A DNA stretch of 19,772 bases from Minisyncoccota bacterium (GTDB taxonomy: Bacteria > Patescibacteriota > Minisyncoccia > Minisyncoccales > GCA-002788555): the NCBI GenBank assembly GCA_028697615.1, contig JAQVET010000004.1:1-19772 (forward strand). Reading direction: 5' to 3'. The notes under the pieces are model-generated. The model searched no databases, was not told where the DNA came from, and was given only the letters and a program-made list of their open reading frames with translations. This document shows positions 1-6,505 of this stretch, piece by piece; position 1 is the first letter of the stretch; the number at the start of each line of letters is the position of its first letter. The position numbers were made by a program, and so were the translations under genes.

Positions 1-61
1 TTTTAACATTTTACCATATATTAAATCTTTTTGTAAATAAACTGCCAAAACTTAATTTTTT

Positions 62-97
62 AAATAAAAAAATGGGCTATCTCTATGAATAGCCCAT
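62..97 (-). terminator. Rho-independent terminator of the GC-rich small gene
   Basis: Arms 72-80 and 89-97 form a perfect 9-bp stem (ATGGGCTAT with ATAGCCCAT) with an 8-nt loop. On the minus strand the stem is followed directly by a run of seven T and further T-rich sequence (71 down to 62). The T tract is on the minus-strand 3' side only, so the terminator serves the leftward gene at 150-356. Confidence 0.85.
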
Positions 98-149
98 GAT
101 GAGGAGGGGATTAGTCCAGGCCGCAAGGACACCCCCTCCTCAACAACGC

Positions 150-356
150 TCACCGTGGCGGTTGATTCACCCAGGAGTGAATCAGCCGCCATATAATCTG
201 ATCGTGGGTGAGCGGATAAAATGTCTTTCCGCTCTTTTCCACGACCAGCAGCTCCGTCTCCGGGAGGAACTCCCGGAGAATCAGCTCGAGCTCCTCGACT
301 CGCTCCTCCGCCATCTGGCGGAGGATGCTAGCTTGCTCCAGCGCATCATCGGGCAT
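150..356 (-). CDS. Small GC-rich gene, 68-aa acidic protein of unknown function
   Basis: I do not recognise this protein. It starts MPDDALEQAS, has a Glu/Leu-rich stretch likely to be helical (about residues 5-35), then a more polar part with KSGKTFYPLTHDQ and a C-terminus with two Trp and PPR. There is no signal peptide or membrane segment. The ATG at 354-356 is chosen because AAAGGAGGTGA lies at 362-372 with 8 nt between GGAGG and ATG; a GTG at 363-365 overlaps that site and is unlikely to be used. Third codon positions are mostly G or C, unlike every neighbour, where they are mostly A or T. It has its own promoter (478-506) and terminator (62-97). After the TGA stop the frame stays open for 12 more codons, to TAA at 111-113. 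The 3' end of the gene lies in a 14-bp hairpin (157-170 with 177-190). Composition and signals suggest recent acquisition. A structured RNA with an incidental reading frame is the main alternative. Confidence 0.6.
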   Translation of the reverse strand: MPDDALEQASILRQMAEERVEELELILREFLPETELLVVEKSGKTFYPLTHDQIIWRLIHSWVNQPPR

Positions 357-471
357 GCTCTTCACCTCCTTTCGGTGGCTATTCCCCTTGAGGCGACGGT
401 TTAAACCGCCGCGCCACCCTTAATGCCTCAAGGGGGCGGCCTTTTATTTTTCACCTCCTTTTTTTGAAAAC
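357..471 (-). promoter_or_regulatory. Structured 5' leader with duplicated Shine-Dalgarno
   Basis: This is the expected untranslated leader of the 68-aa gene. The 11-mer AAAGGAGGTGA occurs twice, at 451-461 (no start codon at a usable distance) and at 362-372 (correctly placed for the ATG at 354-356). Between them 425-435 and 384-394 form a perfect 11-bp stem (CCCCTTGAGGC with GCCTCAAGGGG). Inside it 393-412 can fold into an 8-bp stem closed around a TTAA loop (GTTTAAAC core). A different 6-bp pairing, GGTGGC (413-418) with GCCACC (374-379), crosses the long stem, so the two are either alternatives or a pseudoknot. The second arm of that pairing ends right beside the working ribosome-binding site. 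The pairings are read from the sequence; a regulatory role is inference. Confidence 0.55.
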
Positions 472-477
472 TATTAT

Positions 478-506
478 AGTATAACATATATTATTTTATT
501 TGTCAA
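478..506 (-). promoter_or_regulatory. Sigma-70-type promoter for the GC-rich small gene
   Basis: On the minus strand TTGACA (501-506) is separated by 17 nt from TATACT (478-483). This is a perfect -35 and a one-mismatch -10 at optimal spacing. Transcription would start near 471 and run about 400 nt to the terminator at 62-97. Confidence 0.8.
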
Positions 507-520
507 GAGTATAATATTAC

Positions 521-649
521 CTAAATTTTAAGACAGTTTTTTTGAGAATAATATTTTAACTTATCTTTTTGCAGTAAATTTTTGGGGTAAAAAACACCAA
601 CCCAATGATCATATCCCCAAACAGATATTCCAATAAAAAGCTTTGACAT
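521..649 (-). pseudogene. N-terminal fragment of a DUF72 (YecE-like) protein
   Basis: The minus strand from the ATG at 647-649 encodes 42 residues ending at TAG (521-523). The start MSKLFIGISVWGYDHW followed by GVFYPKNLLQKDKLKYYSQ matches the N-terminus of DUF72 proteins (pattern IGTSGW-Y-HW-G-FYP with a downstream YY). DUF72 proteins are usually some 230-280 residues, so about 85 percent of the gene is missing. The homology stops after YYSQ, where the family normally continues into F-T-V-E-I-N. The break lies next to the promoter of the GC-rich cassette (478-506), so arrival of that cassette may have destroyed the gene. The remainder is not in any frame of bases 1-71. Family assignment rests on motif memory. 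Confidence 0.7.
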
Positions 650-924
650 AATAAATATTTATTACATCTAATTTAGAATAATAAAACAAGTTTAAAAACC
701 AAATGCAGAAGCAAATCTGCGCCACGATAAAACGTCAAATAGTGTAGGAGCAAAACTGCCCCCTCCAAAAAAATGCATAGATGATAAATTATTAGTTTTT
801 GTTTTTAATTTTGATTTTGAGTTTTGATTTTTTGTAATTTATAATTTAGCGTAAATTTGCGTTTTACCATCGGCGTATATTGGCTTCTTTAATCTTTTAA
901 TTCTTTAATTATTTAATCTTTTAA
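650..924. other. Gene-free spacer between DUF72 remnant and pyk promoter
   Basis: I see no gene here. It holds two small inverted repeats, GCAGA/TCTGC at 705-720 and GGAG/CTCC at 747-766, in a tract slightly richer in G+C (about 700-770). Very T-rich sequence follows, including the repeat at 828-859. On the minus strand a weak promoter-like TTGTTT with a TGTAAT 17 nt further on may have served the DUF72 gene. Confidence 0.5.
822..888 (+). repeat. Intergenic direct repeat, copy 1
   Basis: Bases 828-859 are identical to 2501-2532 (32 nt). Similarity continues with mismatches to about 888 (GTATATTGGCTTCT against GTATATTGACTTCT). The copies lie in the same orientation on either side of pyk. No coding potential is seen; the type of repeat is unknown. 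Confidence 0.75.
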
Positions 925-953
925 TTGACAATTTCTTCAATAAAGTATAAAAT
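925..953 (+). promoter_or_regulatory. Promoter of pyk
   Basis: TTGACA (925-930), a 17-nt spacer, then TAAAAT (948-953), one mismatch from the -10 consensus. A start near 960 gives a leader of only about 15 nt, with no Shine-Dalgarno sequence before the pyk ATG. Confidence 0.7.
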
Positions 954-975
954 CTCTTTTTAAATTTTTAAAAAT

Positions 976-2400
976 ATGTTTGACATTTCAAGAAAAACAA
1001 AAATTATAGCGACTATTGGACCATCGTCAGAAAACGAAAAAATAATTGCTGATCTTATTAGAGCTGGAGTAAATATTTTTCGCTTTAATATGAAACACAA
1101 CGATATTAAATGGCACAGAAAACAAATTAAAAAAGTTCAAAAAATAGCGGACAAATTAAAAACACCCATAGGTATTATGATTGACCTTCAAGGACCAGAA
1201 ATAAGGCTTAAAACTAAAAATAAAAAAAATATTAATGTTAAAGAAGGAATGAAAATTACCTTAGGAGAAAATACCCACTCAAATGATATTGCGATATCTA
1301 AAAACACAATTTTTAATATTGTCAAACCAGGAGATTCAATTTTTATCGATGATGGAATTGTTGAATTAAAGGTAATTGATAAAAAAGGAAAAACAATTAC
1401 AGCAAAAGTAATAAATAATGGTATAATTAAAGATCAAAAAACAATAAATATACCTGAAAAAAATATCGATGGCCCATCTCTTATTAAAGATGATCTTACA
1501 AAACTCGATAGATTAACAAAAAGCAAGGTGGATTTTATCGCCCTATCTTTTTGTAGGACAAAAGATGATATTCAAAATCTTCGGGGAGAATTAAAAAAAA
1601 GAAAAATTGAAGCTAATATCGTGGCGAAAATTGAAACAAGAGAATCTATTAATAATATTGATAAAATAATTAAATCAGCAGATGCAATAATGGTAGCAAG
1701 AGGTGATTTAGGTCTTGAAATACCAATTGAAGAAATTGCTTATTGGCAAAGATTAATAATAGAAAAATGCAGAATCTCAAAGAAACCTGTAATTGTAGCA
1801 ACACAGATGCTCCATTCAATGACTAAAAACCCAAGACCAACAAGAGCAGAGGTAACAGATGTTGCCAATGCAGTATTTAATGGAACAGATGCAGTAATGC
1901 TTTCAGAAGAAACTGCAGCAGGACACTATCCAGTAAAATCAGTTACAGAAATGGCGAAAATTTTAGAATTTAACGAAAAAAAAATAGAGATGGTGCCTCC
2001 TATAAAATATCAAATTACAAACTCTACAGAATTTATTATATCTAGCGCTATGTCTATGATAAATCAAAAACATAATATAAAAATAGATGGGATAATTATT
2101 TTAACAGAAACTGGATACACAGCTCGCGCTGTATCAAGTTTTAGACCAAATATTAAAACTATTGCTGTAACCGACAATCAAAAAACAATAGAAAAATTGA
2201 CACTCTCCTATGGAATTGTAAGTGTCAAAGCCCCTTTTCCTTCTGGTGATTTTTGCTCTCCAGAAAAAATTGATCCAATTCTTAAAAAATTAAAAAATCA
2301 AGGATTAATTCAAAAAGGAGAAAAAGTTATTGTTATTCATGGTCGTCAATTTAAAAAATCAGGATTAACCAATACGCTCAGTTTAATCCAAATAAAATAA
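976..2400 (+). CDS. pyk: Pyruvate kinase
   Basis: Catalyses phosphoenolpyruvate plus ADP to pyruvate plus ATP, the last ATP-yielding step of glycolysis, in the cytosol. At 474 aa it is full length for the short bacterial form. Visible motifs are TKIIATIGPSS (8-18), Arg36/Asn38/His41 of the substrate loop, DLQGPEIR (70-77), the catalytic AKIE (217-220, Lys218), MVARGDLG (239-246, metal ligand Asp244), ATQML (275-279) and PTRAEVTDVANAV (288-300). The allosteric-type C domain runs from about 345 to the end, with TETGYTARA and a final HG...GLTNT. In the K+-site region it has Leu71, Gln72 and Leu78, typical of K+-independent enzymes, but Glu75, typical of K+-dependent ones. A Lys (Lys40) stands where the loop usually has Ser. 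It is monocistronic with its own promoter and faces ftsI tail to tail. Confidence 0.97.
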   Translation: MFDISRKTKIIATIGPSSENEKIIADLIRAGVNIFRFNMKHNDIKWHRKQIKKVQKIADKLKTPIGIMIDLQGPEIRLKTKNKKNINVKEGMKITLGENTHSNDIAISKNTIFNIVKPGDSIFIDDGIVELKVIDKKGKTITAKVINNGIIKDQKTINIPEKNIDGPSLIKDDLTKLDRLTKSKVDFIALSFCRTKDDIQNLRGELKKRKIEANIVAKIETRESINNIDKIIKSADAIMVARGDLGLEIPIEEIAYWQRLIIEKCRISKKPVIVATQMLHSMTKNPRPTRAEVTDVANAVFNGTDAVMLSEETAAGHYPVKSVTEMAKILEFNEKKIEMVPPIKYQITNSTEFIISSAMSMINQKHNIKIDGIIILTETGYTARAVSSFRPNIKTIAVTDNQKTIEKLTLSYGIVSVKAPFPSGDFCSPEKIDPILKKLKNQGLIQKGEKVIVIHGRQFKKSGLTNTLSLIQIK

Positions 2401-2493
2401 ACTCGAGATTCTAAAATTGTTGGAAATATTCAAATCGTTCGAGATGTTCGAATTATTAGCCTTAGGTTTTAGGTTTTAACTTTAACTTTTGAT

Positions 2494-2563
2494 TTTTGAT
2501 TTTTTTGTAATTTATAATTTAGCGTAAATTTGGCATTTTATCGTAGATGTATATTGACTTCTA
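2494..2563 (+). repeat. Intergenic direct repeat, copy 2
   Basis: Copy of the 822-888 repeat: 2501-2532 is identical to 828-859, with diverged similarity to about 2563. It lies in the 235-bp gap between the convergent pyk and ftsI genes. The rest of that gap holds short echoes of TTCGAGAT and ATTCTTTAAT and no convincing hairpin terminator. A related 22-nt stretch (2586-2607) resembles 6648-6669 inside the tRNA cluster. Confidence 0.7.
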
Positions 2564-2635
2564 TATATATTATTTTAATTCTTTAATTCTTTAATCGATT
2601 CAATTTGTAATTTGTAGGAAATTGCTTAATTGGTT

Positions 2636-4345
2636 TTACTTTTCTGATGGTGGAATTTTAAAATATTCTGCCAAAAGAAAACTTGAAATATCTTTTACAA
2701 CAGGCGCTATGGAATCAGAGGCAAAAATTTGTCCGTTTCTTTGTTTAAGAAGGGCTATATAAATTTCAAATTGAGGATCAAGTGCGGGTGCAAAAGAAAT
2801 AAATGTATGAGTACTAACTTCAGATGAATATCCACCAATATCTGGAACTTGAGCAGTACCAGTTTTACCTGCTATTAGATAACCTTCAACATCTGCTTTT
2901 TTACCAAAACCATTTTTAACAACACTTACCATCATCGCAGAAACGCGAGCCGCTGTTTCAGCTGAAATTGGTGAAGCGACTACCTCTGTTTTTGTCTTAA
3001 TAATCTTGCCCGAAGGTGTAATTCTTTCCTTTACTACATAAGGACGAACCATTTTACCTCCATTGGCAATAGCGGAAAACGCTTGAAGGATTTGAACTGG
3101 CGTCGCACTAAATCCTTGACCAAAAGAAGCATTAGCACATTCTATTTCTCTTGGTGAAAATAAATTTCTTATATCACCAGGAGATTCTCCCTGAAGATCA
3201 ATTCCTGTTTTTTCACCAAAACCAAATTTTTGAATATAATTTAAAAATTTTTCTTTACCCAGTTTTTGTTCAACAAAAACCGCCCCTGTATTTAAAGACT
3301 CTTCCATAACTTTTATCATATTCGCAGTGCCCCTCCCTTTTCTGTCCCAATTATATATTTGTCTATTATCAATAGTAACAAAACCTTTATCTTCGTAGGT
3401 CGTTTGGGGATTAACAACGTTTTCTTCAATCCCTGCTGCCATTGTAATCGGCTTAAAAATTGACCCCTGCTCAAATGCTTGCATGGCAACATTGTTTAAT
3501 GATTTCTCATCAGCTTTATCATATTCATTAGGATTAAAATTAGGCAACGACGCCATTGCTAAAATTTCACCTGTTTTGGGATTCATAATAACCCCTGTAG
3601 CTGCCTCTGGTCCATATTTTTCAACAAGCTCTTTCAATTTTGACTCTAAAAGTGATTGTATTGAAAAATCAATTGTTAAAATTAAATCATCACCATCTTG
3701 AACCTGCTTTAAAACTTGAGAATAATTAGGGATAATTCTTCCATAGGCATCTTTTTTTCCTTTAATTTTCCCTTCAACACCTTTCAAAACACTATCATAA
3801 AATCCTTCAACACCATAATAACCTTCGTTACTACCTTCGCTATAAAAACCAACCAAATGTGCAGCTAACTCTCCTTGCGGATAAAAACGACAACCTTCTT
3901 CTTCAAAATAAATGCCAGAAATATCTAATTTTTGTATTTCCTTTTTCTTAATTTCAGAAACTTTTTCGTTTGAGACTTTTAAATAGTGCAACCCTTCTTT
4001 TCTTTTTTCTTTAATATTTTCTATAAGTCTATTTTTTTGACTTGTATTTAAATTTAAATTAGAACCCAATAATTCAATTGATTTTTCAATATTTTTTATA
4101 TCAACCATAAGAGGATCAATTAAAATAGTAAAGCATTTTTCTTGCCGCGCAAGGCAAGTTTTTTTATCAGAAAAGAAAATCGCCCCTCTTTTGGGAGATA
4201 TTTTTTGAAGGGTATCTTGTTGATTTTGTGCTAATTTAAAATATTCCTCTCCTTTGACAATTTGAAAATGATACAAACGAAAAACAAAAACGCCAAACAA
4301 AATCAAAAAAAATAAAAATAAAAATTTAATACGCCAGTCTCGCAT
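2636..4345 (-). CDS. ftsI: Septal penicillin-binding protein (FtsI/PBP3-type transpeptidase)
   Basis: A class B penicillin-binding protein that cross-links septal peptidoglycan. At 569 aa it has a short cytoplasmic start, one membrane helix (about residues 7-23), a dimerisation domain with PKRGAIFFSD (51-60), and a transpeptidase domain from about 220. The three active-site motifs are complete: Ser295-x-x-Lys298 (SIFK), SLN (350-352) and KTGT (494-497). There are no PASTA domains after the transpeptidase. It begins directly after the ftsL stop codon (TAA then ATG, no gap, no Shine-Dalgarno), so translation is probably coupled. Position behind mraZ, rsmH and ftsL supports ftsI over a general PBP2 or spoVD. 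The usual followers (mraY, mur genes, ftsW) are absent; the cluster ends here. Confidence 0.93.
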   Translation of the reverse strand: MRDWRIKFLFLFFLILFGVFVFRLYHFQIVKGEEYFKLAQNQQDTLQKISPKRGAIFFSDKKTCLARQEKCFTILIDPLMVDIKNIEKSIELLGSNLNLNTSQKNRLIENIKEKRKEGLHYLKVSNEKVSEIKKKEIQKLDISGIYFEEEGCRFYPQGELAAHLVGFYSEGSNEGYYGVEGFYDSVLKGVEGKIKGKKDAYGRIIPNYSQVLKQVQDGDDLILTIDFSIQSLLESKLKELVEKYGPEAATGVIMNPKTGEILAMASLPNFNPNEYDKADEKSLNNVAMQAFEQGSIFKPITMAAGIEENVVNPQTTYEDKGFVTIDNRQIYNWDRKGRGTANMIKVMEESLNTGAVFVEQKLGKEKFLNYIQKFGFGEKTGIDLQGESPGDIRNLFSPREIECANASFGQGFSATPVQILQAFSAIANGGKMVRPYVVKERITPSGKIIKTKTEVVASPISAETAARVSAMMVSVVKNGFGKKADVEGYLIAGKTGTAQVPDIGGYSSEVSTHTFISFAPALDPQFEIYIALLKQRNGQIFASDSIAPVVKDISSFLLAEYFKIPPSEK

Positions 4346-4711
4346 TTATCTTGAAGATAAACTAAAATTATTATCCATTTTCAAATAATAAACCTCTTGG
4401 GCCTTTGTAAGATTAAATTCCTCTGCTATTTTTGAAAATTTTTCCAAAGAAAAACTATCTGTAATCTGTTTTTCAAGTTCAGCATTTAAAGATTTAACCT
4501 CATAAATTTCTTCGTTTTTTTCTTGAACAGATGAAATAAAATTAACGATTTGCAAAGAAAGGTAAATATAAAAAATAGTCATTAAAATTAAAATAACTCC
4601 CAAAATTTTTATTAAGGAAAATTTATCTTTTTTAGTATTTGGTTTTTTATTTCTTTTTTTATTTCGTCCTCGTCTTGAAAAATTTGGAAAAGTAGAAATA
4701 ATAGCAGCCAT
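4346..4711 (-). CDS. ftsL: FtsL-like cell division protein
   Basis: A 121-aa bitopic membrane protein with a strongly basic cytoplasmic N-terminus (Arg/Lys-rich, about residues 10-30), one membrane helix (about 34-55), and an extracytoplasmic Glu/Lys/Leu-rich coiled-coil stretch (about 56-85). FtsL has little sequence conservation, so the call rests on size, topology and position between rsmH and ftsI. FtsL normally joins FtsB and FtsQ to activate FtsW-FtsI at the septum. It is followed without a gap by ftsI. A 66-bp AT-rich gap separates it from rsmH. No Shine-Dalgarno is visible. Confidence 0.75.
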   Translation of the reverse strand: MAAIISTFPNFSRRGRNKKRNKKPNTKKDKFSLIKILGVILILMTIFYIYLSLQIVNFISSVQEKNEEIYEVKSLNAELEKQITDSFSLEKFSKIAEEFNLTKAQEVYYLKMDNNFSLSSR

Positions 4712-4777
4712 ATGTTTTTTTAAATATTTTAAATATTTTATTTTATTTTTTAATTGTTTAATTTTTTTATTAAAATT

Positions 4778-5686
4778 TTATAATTTTTCCAAAACCCTTA
4801 AACAAGCCGAGCGTGAACGAGGATTTTCTTTAATTTCTAATGCAGAAGCAGTAATTGGCTTTTTTGTTAAGATAGCAGCAAGCCCCGTGTTTTTTACTTC
4901 TTTGAAAAAATTCTTAACAATTCTATCCTCCAATGAATGAAAAGAAATAACTACCATCCTTCCTCCTTTTTCTAAAACTTGAAATCCTTCTTCAAGACCT
5001 ATTTTTAAATTATCTAATTCTTGATTTATAAAAATGCGCAATGCTTGAAATATTTTAGTTGCTGGATGAATTTTGCGATATTTATAACTTTTGGGAACAG
5101 AATTTTTAATAATCTCAACCAGATCAAGTGTAGTTATAATTGGTTTAATTTTTCTTTTTTTGATAATATTTTTTGCGATTTTTTGCGAATATTTTTCCTG
5201 ACCATATTGCCAAAAAATATCTGCCAATTCATTTTCACTAAAGGTATTAAGAATCTGCACGGCTGTTAAATTTTTATTTTCAGCGATGTTGTATCTCATA
5301 TCTAAAATTTCATCTCTCTGAAAACTAAATCCCCTACCAGATTCTTCCAAATGCCACGACGACATTCCTAAGTCAAAAAGTATTCCTTTGATATTTTTAA
5401 ATTTATATTTTTTAGCGATCTTGCCTACATTAACATAAGAATCATTTACCAAAATTAATCTTTTAAAAATTTGATTTTTACTCTTTGATTTTTCTATATT
5501 TTTTTTAAGTTTTTGATAAATTTCAGGATCTATTTCAATGCCCAACACTTTTCCATCAGGACCATTTTTTTTAAGTATTGCCGTTGTATGCCCTCCACCA
5601 TCAATTGTTGCATCAATAAAATTTTCATTCGGCTTAGGATCTAAATATTTTAAAACTTCGTTTAAAAGAACAGGTTGATGAATCAT
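4778..5686 (-). CDS. rsmH: 16S rRNA m4C1402 methyltransferase RsmH (MraW)
   Basis: A SAM-dependent N4-methyltransferase that modifies cytidine 1402 in the ribosomal P site. At 302 aa it is of normal length. It shows the family start HQPVLLNEVLKYLDP, the SAM-binding region FIDATIDGGGHT (one Gly of the usual loop is Asp), FDLGMSSWHLEE, GRGFSFQRDEILDMRYN, GGRMVVISFHSLEDRIVK and the C-terminal NPRSRSACLRVLEK. It starts 17 bp after the mraZ stop and is plainly in the same operon. No Shine-Dalgarno precedes the ATG. Confidence 0.97.
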   Translation of the reverse strand: MIHQPVLLNEVLKYLDPKPNENFIDATIDGGGHTTAILKKNGPDGKVLGIEIDPEIYQKLKKNIEKSKSKNQIFKRLILVNDSYVNVGKIAKKYKFKNIKGILFDLGMSSWHLEESGRGFSFQRDEILDMRYNIAENKNLTAVQILNTFSENELADIFWQYGQEKYSQKIAKNIIKKRKIKPIITTLDLVEIIKNSVPKSYKYRKIHPATKIFQALRIFINQELDNLKIGLEEGFQVLEKGGRMVVISFHSLEDRIVKNFFKEVKNTGLAAILTKKPITASALEIKENPRSRSACLRVLEKL

Positions 5687-5703
5687 TTTTTTAAAAAACT
5701 TGA

Positions 5704-6135
5704 TTAAACTCCTAAATCTGATAATCTTTCAGCAATATCTCCAACTTCACTTTCTGCTTTGCTTCTATATTTTTCCCATCTATCTTCATTCCAAATTTCA
5801 ATATGATCATAAAGTCCAACAATTACTGTCTTTTTTGAAAGATTAGCGTATTTTTTTAAATAATCAGGAATTAAAATCCGTCCTAAATTATCGAAAGAAA
5901 CCTCCATTGCACCTGCAAGCATAATTCTCATAAAACCTCTTGCATCTGCTTTACCCAAAGGTAGTGATCCTAATTTTTGAGCAAGATTTTCCCACTCCTG
6001 TTCTGGATATAAAAACAAACATCCATCAAGCCCACGAGTTAAAATTGCTCTTTTTCCAAGGGCCTTCCTAAACTTTACTGGTATAGAAATTCTTTTCTTT
6101 TCATCTATTAAATATCTATATTCTCCAATAAACAT
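5704..6135 (-). CDS. mraZ: Transcriptional regulator MraZ
   Basis: A DNA-binding protein of the AbrB-like double SpoVT fold that controls the dcw operon. From the ATG at 6133-6135 it is 143 aa and starts MFIGEYRYLIDEKKRISIP, exactly where MraZ proteins begin. Two repeats are visible: the first has DEKKRISIPVKFRKAL, the second has DNLGRILIPDYLKKYA. A longer in-frame start (GTG at 6204) is excluded because it lies within the promoter, upstream of the expected transcript start. No clear Shine-Dalgarno is seen. It is first in mraZ-rsmH-ftsL-ftsI and sits behind a consensus promoter with a periodic box array (6147-6186) that it probably binds. Confidence 0.95.
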   Translation of the reverse strand: MFIGEYRYLIDEKKRISIPVKFRKALGKRAILTRGLDGCLFLYPEQEWENLAQKLGSLPLGKADARGFMRIMLAGAMEVSFDNLGRILIPDYLKKYANLSKKTVIVGLYDHIEIWNEDRWEKYRSKAESEVGDIAERLSDLGV

Positions 6136-6146
6136 ATCCACAAAAT

Positions 6147-6186
6147 TTAACACTTTTCCCCAAAGTTTTCCACAATATTCCACTTT
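6147..6186 (-). promoter_or_regulatory. Putative MraZ operator: four boxes at 10-bp period
   Basis: On the minus strand four decamers follow each other: AAAGTGGAAT (6186-6177), ATTGTGGAAA (6176-6167), ACTTTGGGGA (6166-6157) and AAAGTGTTAA (6156-6147). The first three place TGG at the same point of each 10-bp turn. This matches known MraZ sites, which are direct repeats with TGGGN or AAAGTG-type cores spaced one helical turn apart. They lie between the likely transcript start (near 6186) and the mraZ ATG. A further GTGGAT occurs inside the promoter spacer and another just before the ATG, both out of phase. Confidence 0.7.
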
Positions 6187-6192
6187 ACCTCT

Positions 6193-6220
6193 ATTATAAT
6201 CCACTTTTCTTTATTGTCAA
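6193..6220 (-). promoter_or_regulatory. dcw operon promoter (PmraZ)
   Basis: TTGACA (6215-6220) and TATAAT (6193-6198) are both perfect hexamers, separated by 16 nt on the minus strand. The start would be near 6186, giving a leader of about 50 nt that contains the box array. Confidence 0.85.
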
Positions 6221-6329
6221 GACCTACTTAAATTTTAATTAACAAGAAGTAAATATTTAAAAAATAAAAGAGTATTAAAAGAGTATTTATTATTTTTTAG
6301 ATTTGATAAAAATTTACCAATAACAAAAC

Positions 6330-6358
6330 TTGATTAAAATAAAAAAGTATGTTAAAAT
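6330..6358 (+). promoter_or_regulatory. Probable promoter of the tRNA cluster
   Basis: TTGATT (6330-6335), 17 nt, TAAAAT (6353-6358), about 60 nt before the first tRNA. The 6221-6329 stretch between this and the divergent mraZ promoter is very AT-rich and shows no gene. Confidence 0.5.
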
Positions 6359-6416
6359 AAAATTTAAACAATAAAAAATGAAGTTATTTTTATTAGATAG
6401 AATAATTTTATCTTGA

Positions 6417-6487
6417 AGCGGGGTAGAGAAGGAGTATCTCGTGGGTCCCATAAGCCCAAGACCCTGGTGCAAATCCAGGCCCCGCGA
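6417..6487 (+). tRNA. tRNA-Met, initiator-like, anticodon CAT
   Basis: It folds as a cloverleaf of 71 nt without encoded CCA. The acceptor is GCGGGG/CCCCGC with an A1-G72 mismatch, the D stem GAGA/TCTC (so A11-T24), the anticodon loop CCCATAA and the T stem CCTGG/CCAGG. The unpaired 1-72 position and the A11-T24 pair are initiator hallmarks. Oddities: position 33 is C where bacterial tRNAs have T, position 55 in the T loop (TGCAAAT) is G instead of T, and the last anticodon-stem pair is T31-G39. First of four clustered tRNAs. Confidence 0.85.
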
Positions 6488-6505
6488 CAAACATTTATTA
6501 TTTTA

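Noticed and set aside
8..37. Possible minus-strand promoter at the left edge (TTTACA, 18 nt, TAAAAT)
   Set aside because: Plausible by pattern, but its transcript would begin at the very edge, and TA-rich matches of this kind are expected by chance.
96..404. Plus-strand open frame of about 100 codons through the GC-rich island
   Set aside because: Promoter, terminator and Shine-Dalgarno all point to the minus strand; GC-rich DNA keeps antisense frames open by lacking A/T-rich stops, and the ATG at 96 lies within the terminator hairpin.
6136..6204. Longer mraZ from a GTG at 6204
   Set aside because: It lies inside the -10/-35 region of a consensus promoter, and the family N-terminus begins at the ATG at 6135.
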